Source: DUVT01 sp041675865
GTDB lineage: Bacteria; Bacillota_I; Bacilli_A; ML615J-28; CAG-698
Assembly (NCBI GenBank): GCA_041675865.1
Contig: JBAYTA010000017.1
Span: forward strand, 1-27,709
Direction of reading: 5' to 3'
DNA: 27,709 nt
In this document: positions 7,969 through 15,888 of the stretch, one piece after another
Layout of the letters: each line of letters opens with the position of its first letter
Position numbering within the stretch: position 1 is the first letter of the stretch
The notes under the pieces: generated by a model
The model's database searches: none
What the model was told of the DNA's origin: nothing
What the model saw: the letters and a program-made list of their open reading frames with translations, nothing else
Made by a program: the position numbers and the translations under genes

Positions 7969-9290
7969 TATAATTCATCCTTAAAGAATATAGGAATGGC
8001 ACCGTAATTTCCATCTAAATACGAATCTATTAACTTCTTATTTGTAAGTTTAAATATATCAAGAGAATACAGTTTAGATGCATTATCATTTCCTTTGCCA
8101 ACAAACCATATTTCATCTTTTCTAATTAAACTCTCTTTTAAAATACTTGCTTCGTGAGTTGAAAAAACCAATTGAACTCTATTATCACTTAGATTATGAT
8201 TTACTGTTTCTAAAAACTTAATTATTAATAGTGGATGGAGACTTCTACTCAATTCATCAAATAAGTATATACTTCCCATCTCTGGTGCTAATAAAATATC
8301 TAACAAATCGAATAATCGTCTAACACCATCTGATTCTTCAGAAAACTCAAAATCATAATCTGCATTTTTATGTCTAAGTAAAATCTTAAATACATTCATA
8401 TTTCCAGCTTGATAATCAATACTAAATAGTTCTTGTTTAATCCTAACACTAAAAGATATTTCATCCTTTTCATTACTTTCTATATACTGATTAATTTCAG
8501 GAATATATTCGCTATAATCATTCATAAAAATGCTATATTTAATTTCTTCTATAACAATCTCTTCTATGCCTGTATCAAAATATGATAATTGATTATTAAT
8601 TTCATTCTCCTTTTTTGTATAAGAGAGATCTAAAATCTTAAAATCTTGATTTTGAAAATATGTGTTTATTTTTGTTTTAAAATATGTATAAACATTTCTA
8701 AAATCTTTTAAACTTTTAATTAAATCTATATCTTTATTTACCTTAGTTATAAATAAAGTTTTAGATGTATTTTCAAAATCCTTAATATATTTATTTAATT
8801 TTTTTCTTATATTAACACCAATGTCAAACTTATATGTAAATAAGTTTTCAATTGTATTATCTTCACTAACTCGTTCTAACATAACTTTTTCTTGATCATT
8901 TTCTTGATCATGTATTAATAAATATTCTGTCAAGAATTTAGTACTAGCTAAATTTATACTAAATCCATAAGTATAAAACTCATTATTTATATAAAAGGAG
9001 TATTCAAAGATAGTTTCTTTTTCTTTATTTTCACGGTTAAGTTTGCAGAAATAACTCTTGTATTTATTAGGACTATCACCTTTAATAAGACTTGCACCTA
9101 CTGCAATAGCTTTTAATAAATTACTTTTCCCACTAGAATTTGCTCCTAAAATAATTCCCATCTTTAATAATTTCACATTTTCCAAACTATTAATATGAAA
9201 ATTATTTTTGTAGTCTAAAGATGGAACCATTGAAAAAGTTTGTTCTCTATTAAAGGATAAAAAATTACTAATTTTAAAAGAAACTAACAT
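7968..9290 (-). CDS. AAA15-family ATPase, AbiLi/RloA-like
   Basis: ATP-binding protein of the AAA15/COG1106 group (ABC/SMC-like fold), 440 residues. The N-terminus FKISNFLSF is typical of the family, with Walker A GANSSGKS at 49-56, Walker B region YLFDELSRSLHP (Asp345, Glu346) and a switch motif FSTHEASIL (His379). It has no membrane segment or transporter partner. Such ATPases are the sensor or regulator in two-gene defence modules (AbiL, PARIS-like, OLD-like), holding a nuclease partner in check until phage infection. The RloB-type gene directly downstream, with a one-base overlap, points to AbiL specifically. A consensus promoter lies just upstream. Confidence 0.85.
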   Translation of the reverse strand: MLVSFKISNFLSFNREQTFSMVPSLDYKNNFHINSLENVKLLKMGIILGANSSGKSNLLKAIAVGASLIKGDSPNKYKSYFCKLNRENKEKETIFEYSFYINNEFYTYGFSINLASTKFLTEYLLIHDQENDQEKVMLERVSEDNTIENLFTYKFDIGVNIRKKLNKYIKDFENTSKTLFITKVNKDIDLIKSLKDFRNVYTYFKTKINTYFQNQDFKILDLSYTKKENEINNQLSYFDTGIEEIVIEEIKYSIFMNDYSEYIPEINQYIESNEKDEISFSVRIKQELFSIDYQAGNMNVFKILLRHKNADYDFEFSEESDGVRRLFDLLDILLAPEMGSIYLFDELSRSLHPLLIIKFLETVNHNLSDNRVQLVFSTHEASILKESLIRKDEIWFVGKGNDNASKLYSLDIFKLTNKKLIDSYLDGNYGAIPIFFKDEL

Positions 9291-9312
9291 TTACACCACA
9301 ACCCTTTATTAA

Positions 9313-9341
9313 ATTATATATGCGTTTTAAGAATTTGTCAA
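9313..9341 (-). promoter_or_regulatory. Sigma-A promoter of the AbiL-like operon
   Basis: Consensus TTGACA (9341-9336), 17-base spacer and TATAAT (9318-9313) on the minus strand, about 22 bases before the ATG at 9290. It would give steady transcription of the ATPase and RloB-type genes. Confidence 0.85.
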
Positions 9342-9365
9342 ATAAAATGTACATTATACAAAAAA

Positions 9366-9385
9366 GGAAGAAGGAAAAATCCCTC
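9366..9385 (-). terminator. Weak terminator-like hairpin after the four-TM gene
   Basis: On the minus strand GAGGGA, a 4-base T loop and TCCTTC (one G-T pair), followed shortly by TTCC and a T run. The stem is short. It is the only candidate between the purine permease operon and the AbiL-like operon. Confidence 0.3.
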
Positions 9386-9387
9386 TA

Positions 9388-9807
9388 TCAAAAATACGTA
9401 ATCATGTACAATAATGAAAATAATACTCCAAAACAATATACCAATCCATAAATTGAAATGCTTTTTAATTTAAATTTTCTAGCAATTGAATTCTTCTTAT
9501 AAAAATAATTTTCTAAATACTTAAACATTTTATTCCAAACAAAAAGTAGAAAAATATAAATAATAATGCAAACTACTATCAATATTGCGATTACACTACC
9601 ATCTATATCAACGATTAGTTCCCTTGAACCTATTATGGATAGAGCTACTAAAACAATTCCAATAACTAATAATTGAATTCCCCCGATTACAAAACTCTTA
9701 ATTCTTGTTTCAATATTCTTATTTGCATTTTTTACGGTTACAAAATTATAACCAATTAAAAGAAAACTAAATATTAATAAAATTGTATTAATAATAAAAA
9801 CTAACAT
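9388..9807 (-). CDS. Small membrane protein with four predicted TM helices, unknown function
   Basis: A 139-residue hydrophobic protein that I do not recognise. Membrane segments are visible at about residues 2-24, 40-63, 70-92 and 115-138, separated by short Lys-rich loops. The ATG has an AAGGA ribosome binding site and starts 11 bases after the stop of the serine hydrolase gene, so it is probably the third gene of the purine permease operon. The reading frame ends in TGA TAG, two stops in a row. Confidence 0.65.
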   Translation of the reverse strand: MLVFIINTILLIFSFLLIGYNFVTVKNANKNIETRIKSFVIGGIQLLVIGIVLVALSIIGSRELIVDIDGSVIAILIVVCIIIYIFLLFVWNKMFKYLENYFYKKNSIARKFKLKSISIYGLVYCFGVLFSLLYMITYF

Positions 9808-9818
9808 AAATCATTTCC

Positions 9819-11237
9819 TTATAAATATATTTCATAATTATCTAAGACTCTTGCATAATGGATTTCTAGCGAATCAAGCAGTTTAAATAAAGCAATTTTT
9901 CCCTTTACAAACTCAACTTCAAAGTCATTTATATAAACTTTATCTTCTATTATTCTTGGAATTACATTCAATATATTTGCAGTATCTAATAAATCTAAAT
10001 ATACTTCTTCATTTATAACTTGGGGATCCTTAAGCAGAATTTTTCTATTATTAAGATGAGCAAAATTATTATTTATATTAAACTTTAAGACGATATTTTG
10101 TCTTTGTTCGTAAAATTCTTCAATAAAAGCATCAAGTACATTTGCTTGGATATTATTTAAACCAGGTCTTGCTGCTTTATAATTTCCACCATTTGCAATA
10201 AAGCAAATCCCTAAATTTTCTTCTTTAGAAAAGTACATATAAGAACTTACACCATAAGCACTACCATTATGTCCCTTAAGTAAAAGATTAGGTATTGGAT
10301 CTATAAATTTTAATTGTAAACCTTTAGCTAAATAGTCAGTTCTAGGCCCTAAGTAATGCATCTGTAACATCAAATCAACAGTTTCTTTTTTTAATATTTG
10401 AACATCTTCATAAATTCCATCATTCATTAATGTAATCATAACTCTTGCTAAGTCTTGCATACTTATAAACAACCCACCTGCTGGCCCTCTAAAATTTTGA
10501 CCAACTTCAAAGAATGGATAAGTATTGTCTATAAAAGACTTGCTTGTTCTATAAGTTTTAAATTCATTATTAAAAAGAAATGTATCTGAAATCATTTCTT
10601 TCTTTTCGATTTCACTTGCTCTAAAACTTGCATCTACACCAAGCGGTTTTAAGATATATTTAAAGACATATTCAGTAAATAACATACCGCTACATTTCTC
10701 AACAACACAAGCTAAGATCCCAGTACCAAAGTTTGAATATTCAAAATGAGTTCCAGGTAGCTTATTTAAAAATGTTTTATCAGTATAATACTTACTATCC
10801 TTATTACTAAGTAAATCTTCTAACTTCACAAAATAACTTCTTCCATTTACACCATTATAACCAACTTCTAGATTGTCATAATCTCTGTTCTCATCATCAA
10901 AACCATCATTAATACTTGATGTATGAAGCATTAACATCTTTGTTGTTATTGGAACATCAGGATAATGTGGATTTCTAATTTTAAATCCAAATATATCACT
11001 TAAATCTGCATCAATATTTAATCGTCCTTCTTCATGTAGTTTCAAAGCTGCCATAGCAACAACAATTTTAGAAATTGATGCGATTCTAAAAATTGTACTG
11101 TCTTCTACTTCTTTTTTTTCTTCTAGAGAACTATAACCAAAATTATATTGAAAAGTTTCTCCATTTTTATAAATCACTGCTTGTGATCCTACTACATTTC
11201 CCCTTAATAATTCATTAAATTTCTCTTCAAAACTCAA
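9819..11237 (-). CDS. Serine hydrolase of the beta-lactamase / class C family
   Basis: Active-site serine hydrolase of the PF00144 group (class C beta-lactamases, DD-peptidases, esterases). The three catalytic motifs are present in order: SISK (Ser54-Lys57), YSN (Tyr167-Asn169) and HNG (His323-Gly325, in the place of the KTG box). There is no signal peptide, so the enzyme should be cytosolic; an esterase or peptidase role fits better than antibiotic resistance, but the substrate is unknown. At 472 residues it has about 100 extra C-terminal residues beyond the catalytic domain. The start is TTG, nine bases after an AGGAGG site; the ATG between them leads to a stop after three codons. It lies 13 bases after the purine permease gene, so the two are probably co-transcribed. 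Confidence 0.85.
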   Translation of the reverse strand: MSFEEKFNELLRGNVVGSQAVIYKNGETFQYNFGYSSLEEKKEVEDSTIFRIASISKIVVAMAALKLHEEGRLNIDADLSDIFGFKIRNPHYPDVPITTKMLMLHTSSINDGFDDENRDYDNLEVGYNGVNGRSYFVKLEDLLSNKDSKYYTDKTFLNKLPGTHFEYSNFGTGILACVVEKCSGMLFTEYVFKYILKPLGVDASFRASEIEKKEMISDTFLFNNEFKTYRTSKSFIDNTYPFFEVGQNFRGPAGGLFISMQDLARVMITLMNDGIYEDVQILKKETVDLMLQMHYLGPRTDYLAKGLQLKFIDPIPNLLLKGHNGSAYGVSSYMYFSKEENLGICFIANGGNYKAARPGLNNIQANVLDAFIEEFYEQRQNIVLKFNINNNFAHLNNRKILLKDPQVINEEVYLDLLDTANILNVIPRIIEDKVYINDFEVEFVKGKIALFKLLDSLEIHYARVLDNYEIYL

Positions 11238-11250
11238 ATCCTCATACCTC

Positions 11251-12615
11251 CTAACTTATTAATAAGTAATCTATAACAATACTAAATATATAAAATAATG
11301 CAACAAAATACATAATTAAGTTAACTTCTTTTCTCCTCTTTGCAACAAGCATCATAATTATATAAGCAATAAATCCTAAACCAAGACCATTAACAATTGA
11401 ATATGTAAATGCAGTCATCGCAATAATTATAAATGATGTAATTACAATAACAGAATCTTCAAAATGAATTTTCTTAATATTTGAAAATAACATAATACCA
11501 ACATAAATTAAAGCTAAAGTGGTAACTGGTGCATAACTTACTCCATCAACATTAATAGTGGAGAATATAGAAAATATCGGAAATAAGACTAGTGAAGATA
11601 AACATAGTATACTAACAACAACAGATGCTAATCCTGTCTTTGAACCATTTTTAGCAGCAATTGCACTTTCTGCTAGTGTTATTGCAGATAATCCACCAAG
11701 TGTATTTGCAATAATTAATGAAGCAGAATCTGCAAACATTAATTTATCTCCATCAATAAGTTTCCCATTTTCATCAATTATACCCATTTCATTACCAATT
11801 GCAACAACAGAACCTGTTGCATCAAATAATTGTACAAACAAAGCAGAAATTATAATTGCATATGTTTTTGGGTTTAATAGAACATGAAAGTTTTTATAAG
11901 CAACTAAACTAGCTTCAAAATTAACTTTTGTATCAAAATTAAATGATGGCATATTTTCTACACCAAATGCTCCAAGAATTAATCCTAAACCAGCTGTTAC
12001 AAACATTGAAATAATGATTGCAAATTTATTAATCCTAGATGGAATTACAGAAATCATTAATACTAAAAATATTCCAAAGAATGCTAATAAAACCATTGGG
12101 TTTTCAAAGCTTCCCAGTTTAACAAGAGTATTGGAATCACTAACAATAATTCCTCCCATGTTAAGACCAATTAAAGCAATAAATAATCCAAGCGCAGCTG
12201 AAATTGCATATTTTAAATCAGCAGGAATTGCATCAACGATTTTAGTTCTTAATCCAGTTAAGGAAATAACAAAAAATATCATTGATGATACAATAACTAT
12301 ACTTAGGGCTTCTTGCCAGGAATAGCCTAAAGCTCCGGTCAGGGAAAACACAAAGAATGCATTCATACCTGCACCACTAGCCATTACAAAAGACCTATTA
12401 GTTAGTAAACCAATAAGTAATGTGGAAAGAGCCATAACAATTACTATAGCAGTAAATGCGGCATCTTCATTCATTCCGCTTTTAGCCATTAAGCTAGTAT
12501 TAACTGGAATTGTATATAAAATAGCAAAAAAGACAATAAATCCTGCAATTATCTCTTTCGCAATCGTTGAATTTCTCTCTTCAATTTTAAAAACTTTATT
12601 TAAAAATTTTTTCAT
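11251..12615 (-). CDS. NCS2 purine permease, AzgA type (guanine/hypoxanthine/adenine)
   Basis: Inner-membrane nucleobase importer of the AzgA-like branch of the NCS2 family, 454 residues with about 12-14 hydrophobic segments. Family marks are GAGMNAFF at residues 81-88, FDATGS at about 262, and the ESAIAAKNGSKTGL stretch that follows (canonical ES...GGRTGL). These branches carry adenine, guanine or hypoxanthine with protons. The ATG has an AAGGA ribosome binding site. It is the first gene of a probable operon with the serine hydrolase and four-TM protein. The 5' leader from the predicted promoter is only about 40 bases, too short for a purine riboswitch. Confidence 0.87.
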   Translation of the reverse strand: MKKFLNKVFKIEERNSTIAKEIIAGFIVFFAILYTIPVNTSLMAKSGMNEDAAFTAIVIVMALSTLLIGLLTNRSFVMASGAGMNAFFVFSLTGALGYSWQEALSIVIVSSMIFFVISLTGLRTKIVDAIPADLKYAISAALGLFIALIGLNMGGIIVSDSNTLVKLGSFENPMVLLAFFGIFLVLMISVIPSRINKFAIIISMFVTAGLGLILGAFGVENMPSFNFDTKVNFEASLVAYKNFHVLLNPKTYAIIISALFVQLFDATGSVVAIGNEMGIIDENGKLIDGDKLMFADSASLIIANTLGGLSAITLAESAIAAKNGSKTGLASVVVSILCLSSLVLFPIFSIFSTINVDGVSYAPVTTLALIYVGIMLFSNIKKIHFEDSVIVITSFIIIAMTAFTYSIVNGLGLGFIAYIIMMLVAKRRKEVNLIMYFVALFYIFSIVIDYLLIS

Positions 12616-12662
12616 CTTCTATCCTTTATTTAATATTATTACATAACTTTACAATATAAATT

Positions 12663-12690
12663 ATTATAACATTTTAAACCACAAAAACAA
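12663..12690 (-). promoter_or_regulatory. Extended -10 promoter of the purine permease operon
   Basis: On the minus strand TTGTTT (12690-12685), 16-base spacer and TATAAT (12668-12663), preceded by TGT to make an extended -10 element. It faces away from the GH20 promoter in the same intergenic region. Confidence 0.55.
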
Positions 12691-12717
12691 AACTTTTTAG
12701 TAATTTTTAAACTAGCA

Positions 12718-12746
12718 TTTACTTTTATAGTTATTTCTTATATACT
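12718..12746 (+). promoter_or_regulatory. Promoter of the GH20 gene
   Basis: TTTACT (12718-12723), 17-base spacer and TATACT (12741-12746). The AGAGGT ribosome binding site begins nine bases further on at 12755. Confidence 0.65.
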
Positions 12747-12767
12747 TTAAATATAGAGGTGTTTTAT

Positions 12768-14243
12768 ATGAATATTATTCCACTACCTAATAATTATAAA
12801 CAAAGATTTGGAGTCTTTAGTATTAATGAAAATTCTAAAATAAATTATTCAAAAGAATTTATATTAAGCACTACTGCTCTAACTAGTTTTATAAAATCTA
12901 AAACTAAGCTTACAATTCTTCAAAGCGAAAATTCAAATATAAATTTTTTACTTAATATTGAATTACCTAGTGAAGGATATATATTAGATATAAATGAGAA
13001 TGAACTGAATATTCATGCAAGAAGTGACCGTGGAGCTTTTTATGCTGTGCAAAGTTTGAAGCAACTATTCTACTTTTCTGATAATCAATTTTGTGTTAAT
13101 TGTATTTATATAGAAGACTATCCAAGATTTCCCTACCGAGGATTTATGTTAGATATTGCTAGAAATTTCTTCAATAAAGAGGTAGTTTTTAAAATAATCG
13201 ATATGTTAGCTCTACAAAAATTTAATTATCTCCATCTTCACTTAAGCGATGACCAAGGTTTTAGACTGCAAATAGATAAATATCCATTACTAACTGAAAT
13301 TGGTGCTAACTACAAAGGATTCTATACCAGGGAAGATATAAAGGATATTGTAAGGTATGCACATGATAATTTCATTGAAGTGATTCCAGAAATTGACCTT
13401 CCCGGTCATACATCAGCTATTATTGCCTCATATCCAAATTTAAGTTGTAATAATGAGAAGATTGAAGTTGAGAAAAAATATGGAATCATAAGAAGAGCAA
13501 TCTGCGTAAGTAAAAATGACACATATGAGTTTGTAGAGAATATATTATATGAAATTATGGAACTCTTTCCAAGTAAATATATCCATATCGGTGTCGATGA
13601 AGTAAGTACAAAGAATTGGAAGAAATGTTCAAGTTGTAGGGCTTTATTAAAACAAGAAAATCTAAAATCATATAAAGATCTTGCAAGATTATTTGCGAAT
13701 AATATAGCATCATTCCTAAGAGAAAATTCAAAAATTCCAATTGCTTGGAATGACTTAATAAATTATTCATCAAACTATAATATAATCTTACAACACTGGA
13801 AACCATCCACTAATAAAAAATCAATAAAAGAAATTAATGAAGGTAGAAAAGCAATTATCTCTAATTTCTTTTATTACTATTTAGATTATCCGTATTCAAT
13901 GACACCACTTAAGAAAACATATAACTTTAACCCCATCTCAAAAGGAGTAACAAAGAAAGATAATATTATTGGAATTGAAACTCCAGTTTGGACTGAATAT
14001 ATATAAAATGAAAATAAACTTCAAGAAAAAATTTATCCTAGACTAGCTGCAATTAGTGAAGCAGGTTGGACTAATCATCAATCTAAAAATTATGAAGATT
14101 TTATTAAAAGACTAAAAGAATTTTTAAAACTATTTTCTACACAAGGAATTTACTATTTTGAAGATTATGATAAGAAAGAAGGATTAATTAAAAGAGTTAT
14201 TAAAACAAGTAAATGGGTTTTTAAAAACATCTTAAAAAATTAA
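12768..14243 (+). pseudogene. GH20 beta-N-acetylhexosaminidase interrupted by an in-frame TAA
   Basis: Family 20 glycoside hydrolase that releases terminal GlcNAc/GalNAc by substrate-assisted catalysis. The GH20b-like N-terminal domain (about 1-120) is followed by the TIM barrel with HLSDDQGF, PEIDLPGHTSAI and the catalytic pair in HIGVDE (Asp277, Glu278; the usual HxGGDE has Val for the second Gly). No signal peptide is seen, so it acts in the cytosol. The reading frame stops at TAA (14004-14006) just after WTEYI, yet the same frame continues for 78 codons and gives the family's expected ending (YPRLAAISEAGW...) up to TAA at 14241-14243. A single base change (e.g. CAA or GAA to TAA) explains it. 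The barrel's last strand and helix would be lost, so activity is doubtful unless the stop is read through. Start: ATG 12768 is seven bases after AGAGGT; an upstream in-frame GTG (12759) overlaps that site. Confidence 0.85.
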
Positions 14244-14268
14244 GGCTTATTCAAATACGAATAAGCCT
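14243..14268. terminator. Bidirectional terminator between GH20 and yebC
   Basis: Perfect 10-bp stem AGGCTTATTC / GAATAAGCCT with a 6-base loop. T-rich sequence follows on the + strand (CTTTTGTTATTTT) and on the minus strand (TAATTTTTT). It serves both convergent genes and begins at the last base of the distal stop codon of the interrupted GH20 gene, supporting 14243 as that gene's original end. Confidence 0.9.
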
Positions 14269-14274
14269 CTTTTG

Positions 14275-15009
14275 TTATTTTATATCACTAATATTTTCGA
14301 TGTTGTGGAAGACATTTTGAACATCATCATTTTCATCTAAATTGTCCATTAATCTTTTCACAATCTTTGCATCATCTTCTGTTTCAATATTAACTTTCAT
14401 CATTGGAACCCATGCAACCAAATCTTCTAATAACTCTAAATCTTCCTTAGCATCATTTAAAGCATCGCGAATTTTTGCATATTCACTACTTGGTGCATAA
14501 ACTGTAACTAATCCATCTTCTGTTTCAATATCATCTACATCACAATCAGCCATAATTAAAATATCTAATACTTCTTCTTCAGTTAAGCCTTCGAAACTAA
14601 AAATAGCTGATGAATTAAACATATGTTGAACTGAACCAGGAACTCCAATCTTACATCCTGCTTTTAGAATTATAGTTCTAATCTCAGTATATGTTCTATT
14701 AACATTATCTGTTAAACATTCAATCATAAATAAAGAGTTATTTGGACCAAATGCTTCATAAGTTACTTCACTATAGTCATCTTGAGATCCGCCTTTAGCC
14801 TTCTCAATTGCCTTTTTAATAACATCTGCAGGTATTTGTGCTTTCTTTGCTTTATCTATTTCTTTTTTAAGGATTTGGTTTAATTCAGGATCAGGAACAC
14901 CATTCTTTGCTGCTCTAAATATTTGAACAGAATATTTTGCATTTAATTTTGATTTCTTTGCGGCTGTTTTAGCCATTGAAGCTGCTCTAACTTCATGTGC
15001 TCTTCCCAT
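14275..15009 (-). CDS. YebC/PmpR/TACO1-family translation factor (YeeI-like subgroup)
   Basis: Full-length YebC-family protein (244 residues). The N-terminus MGRAHEVRAASMAKTAAKKS, the PDPELNQIL and KAIEKAKGG segments and CLTDNVNRT mark the family. The opening differs from the classic MAGHSKWANI form and looks closer to the B. subtilis YeeI-type branch. Family members were long annotated as transcription regulators; more recent work ties TACO1 and YebC/YebC2 to relief of ribosome stalling, notably at proline runs. It is cytosolic. It has its own consensus promoter and an AAAGGAG ribosome binding site, and ends at the bidirectional terminator shared with GH20. Family assignment is secure; the exact role is inferred. 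Confidence 0.9.
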   Translation of the reverse strand: MGRAHEVRAASMAKTAAKKSKLNAKYSVQIFRAAKNGVPDPELNQILKKEIDKAKKAQIPADVIKKAIEKAKGGSQDDYSEVTYEAFGPNNSLFMIECLTDNVNRTYTEIRTIILKAGCKIGVPGSVQHMFNSSAIFSFEGLTEEEVLDILIMADCDVDDIETEDGLVTVYAPSSEYAKIRDALNDAKEDLELLEDLVAWVPMMKVNIETEDDAKIVKRLMDNLDENDDVQNVFHNIENISDIK

Positions 15010-15037
15010 AATCTATTTCTCCTTTATAACTATATAT

Positions 15038-15066
15038 ATTATACTACAATATACCAAAAATTTCAA
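15038..15066 (-). promoter_or_regulatory. Sigma-A promoter of the yebC-family gene
   Basis: TTGAAA (15066-15061), 17-base spacer and TATAAT (15043-15038) on the minus strand, in the 69-base gap after the preceding gene. It is followed by AAAGGAG and the ATG at 15009. Confidence 0.85.
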
Positions 15067-15078
15067 TATCCGAAAATC

Positions 15079-15888
15079 CTATTTTTTATTCTTTATTGAA
15101 TATAAATTTAACCTAGAATCCTTCCCAACTAACTCTATAATATCTAAATATCTTAGTACATTTAAGGCAATTTGTGCTCTTTTTAATCTTAGTTTAGTTG
15201 CCTTCGCATAATCTTTACTTGTAAACTGAGTTTCTAAATTATTCGGAATAAATTTCTTATAATCTTTTAATTCATGGATATCCACTTCATCAATTAAATC
15301 AACAGGAATTTGGTCATGACGATATGATCCTCTTTTTTTATCTTTGCTCCAACCATTTAGTAATCTATATTCTTCTAAATCAATTAATAATATTTTTAAA
15401 TTTAATCTAGGATTTAAAAGAAGTTGTTTAATTTTATATAGTTCAAAAAATGCATCATAGATACTTCCCTTTTTAGGAGACTTCCTTGTATCTTCTAGAA
15501 TATGAGTATCTTCATTAATCCACTTAATAGTTTTATTATAGAATGTAGGATAACAAATTGTAACATCATAATCTTTTAGTAAAAACTCTAGTTTTTTACG
15601 TAAAGTATTAAACTGCCTTGTTTGAATTTCAATAATTTTGCCATCTTTAAAAATATCAACAAAATAAGGACCCACTTTCACTTCTTGATTGTTAATATCT
15701 TCTTCAAGATAGTTTTTCACAATCTTATGTAAAGTTTTCTCTTTTAAAGTTCCAACAGATTCAACATCTATAATCTCTTTATAGTTATTTATAATGTTTT
15801 GAAATTTTTCTTTATTTAAATTCAATATTTTTAACCAACTTTCTAAAGTACATCCTTGGATTACTAAGTGATTTTTCTTCTGTAGCAA
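15079..15888 (-). CDS. Conserved hypothetical protein with a PD-(D/E)XK-nuclease-like core
   Basis: I recognise the look of a hypothetical protein common in Bacillota but no assigned function. Residues ~50-110 read EKTLHKIVKNYL, then VGPYFVDIFKDGKIIEIQTRQF: a Glu, an Asp in a strand (VDI) and an E-x-Q (IEIQ), the layout of a PD-(D/E)XK nuclease core. The last ~70 residues may form a winged-helix-like unit (TKLRLKRAQIALNVL). The start is uncertain. The frame opens at TTG 15888, overlapping the glycerate kinase end by 77 bases; TTG at 15825 would cut the overlap to 14. Neither has a clear ribosome binding site. A well-placed AGGAG-6-ATG (15912) lies in the same frame but meets TAG at its sixth codon. 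It is probably co-transcribed with glycerate kinase. Nuclease activity is a hypothesis. Confidence 0.6.
   Translation of the reverse strand: MLQKKNHLVIQGCTLESWLKILNLNKEKFQNIINNYKEIIDVESVGTLKEKTLHKIVKNYLEEDINNQEVKVGPYFVDIFKDGKIIEIQTRQFNTLRKKLEFLLKDYDVTICYPTFYNKTIKWINEDTHILEDTRKSPKKGSIYDAFFELYKIKQLLLNPRLNLKILLIDLEEYRLLNGWSKDKKRGSYRHDQIPVDLIDEVDIHELKDYKKFIPNNLETQFTSKDYAKATKLRLKRAQIALNVLRYLDIIELVGKDSRLNLYSIKNKK

Noticed and set aside
9819..11237. Antibiotic-resistance beta-lactamase
   Set aside because: It lacks a signal peptide and has HNG instead of a KTG box; an esterase- or peptidase-like serine hydrolase is the safer call.
12014..12325. Open frames on the strand opposite the purine permease and opposite other genes (e.g. 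4208-4408, 6852-7097, 27085-27327)
   Set aside because: They lie wholly inside strong coding regions, lack ribosome binding sites and have compositions expected of antisense shadows.
12616..12758. Purine riboswitch upstream of the purine permease
   Set aside because: The leader from the predicted promoter to the ATG is about 40 bases and shows no room for, or trace of, an aptamer.
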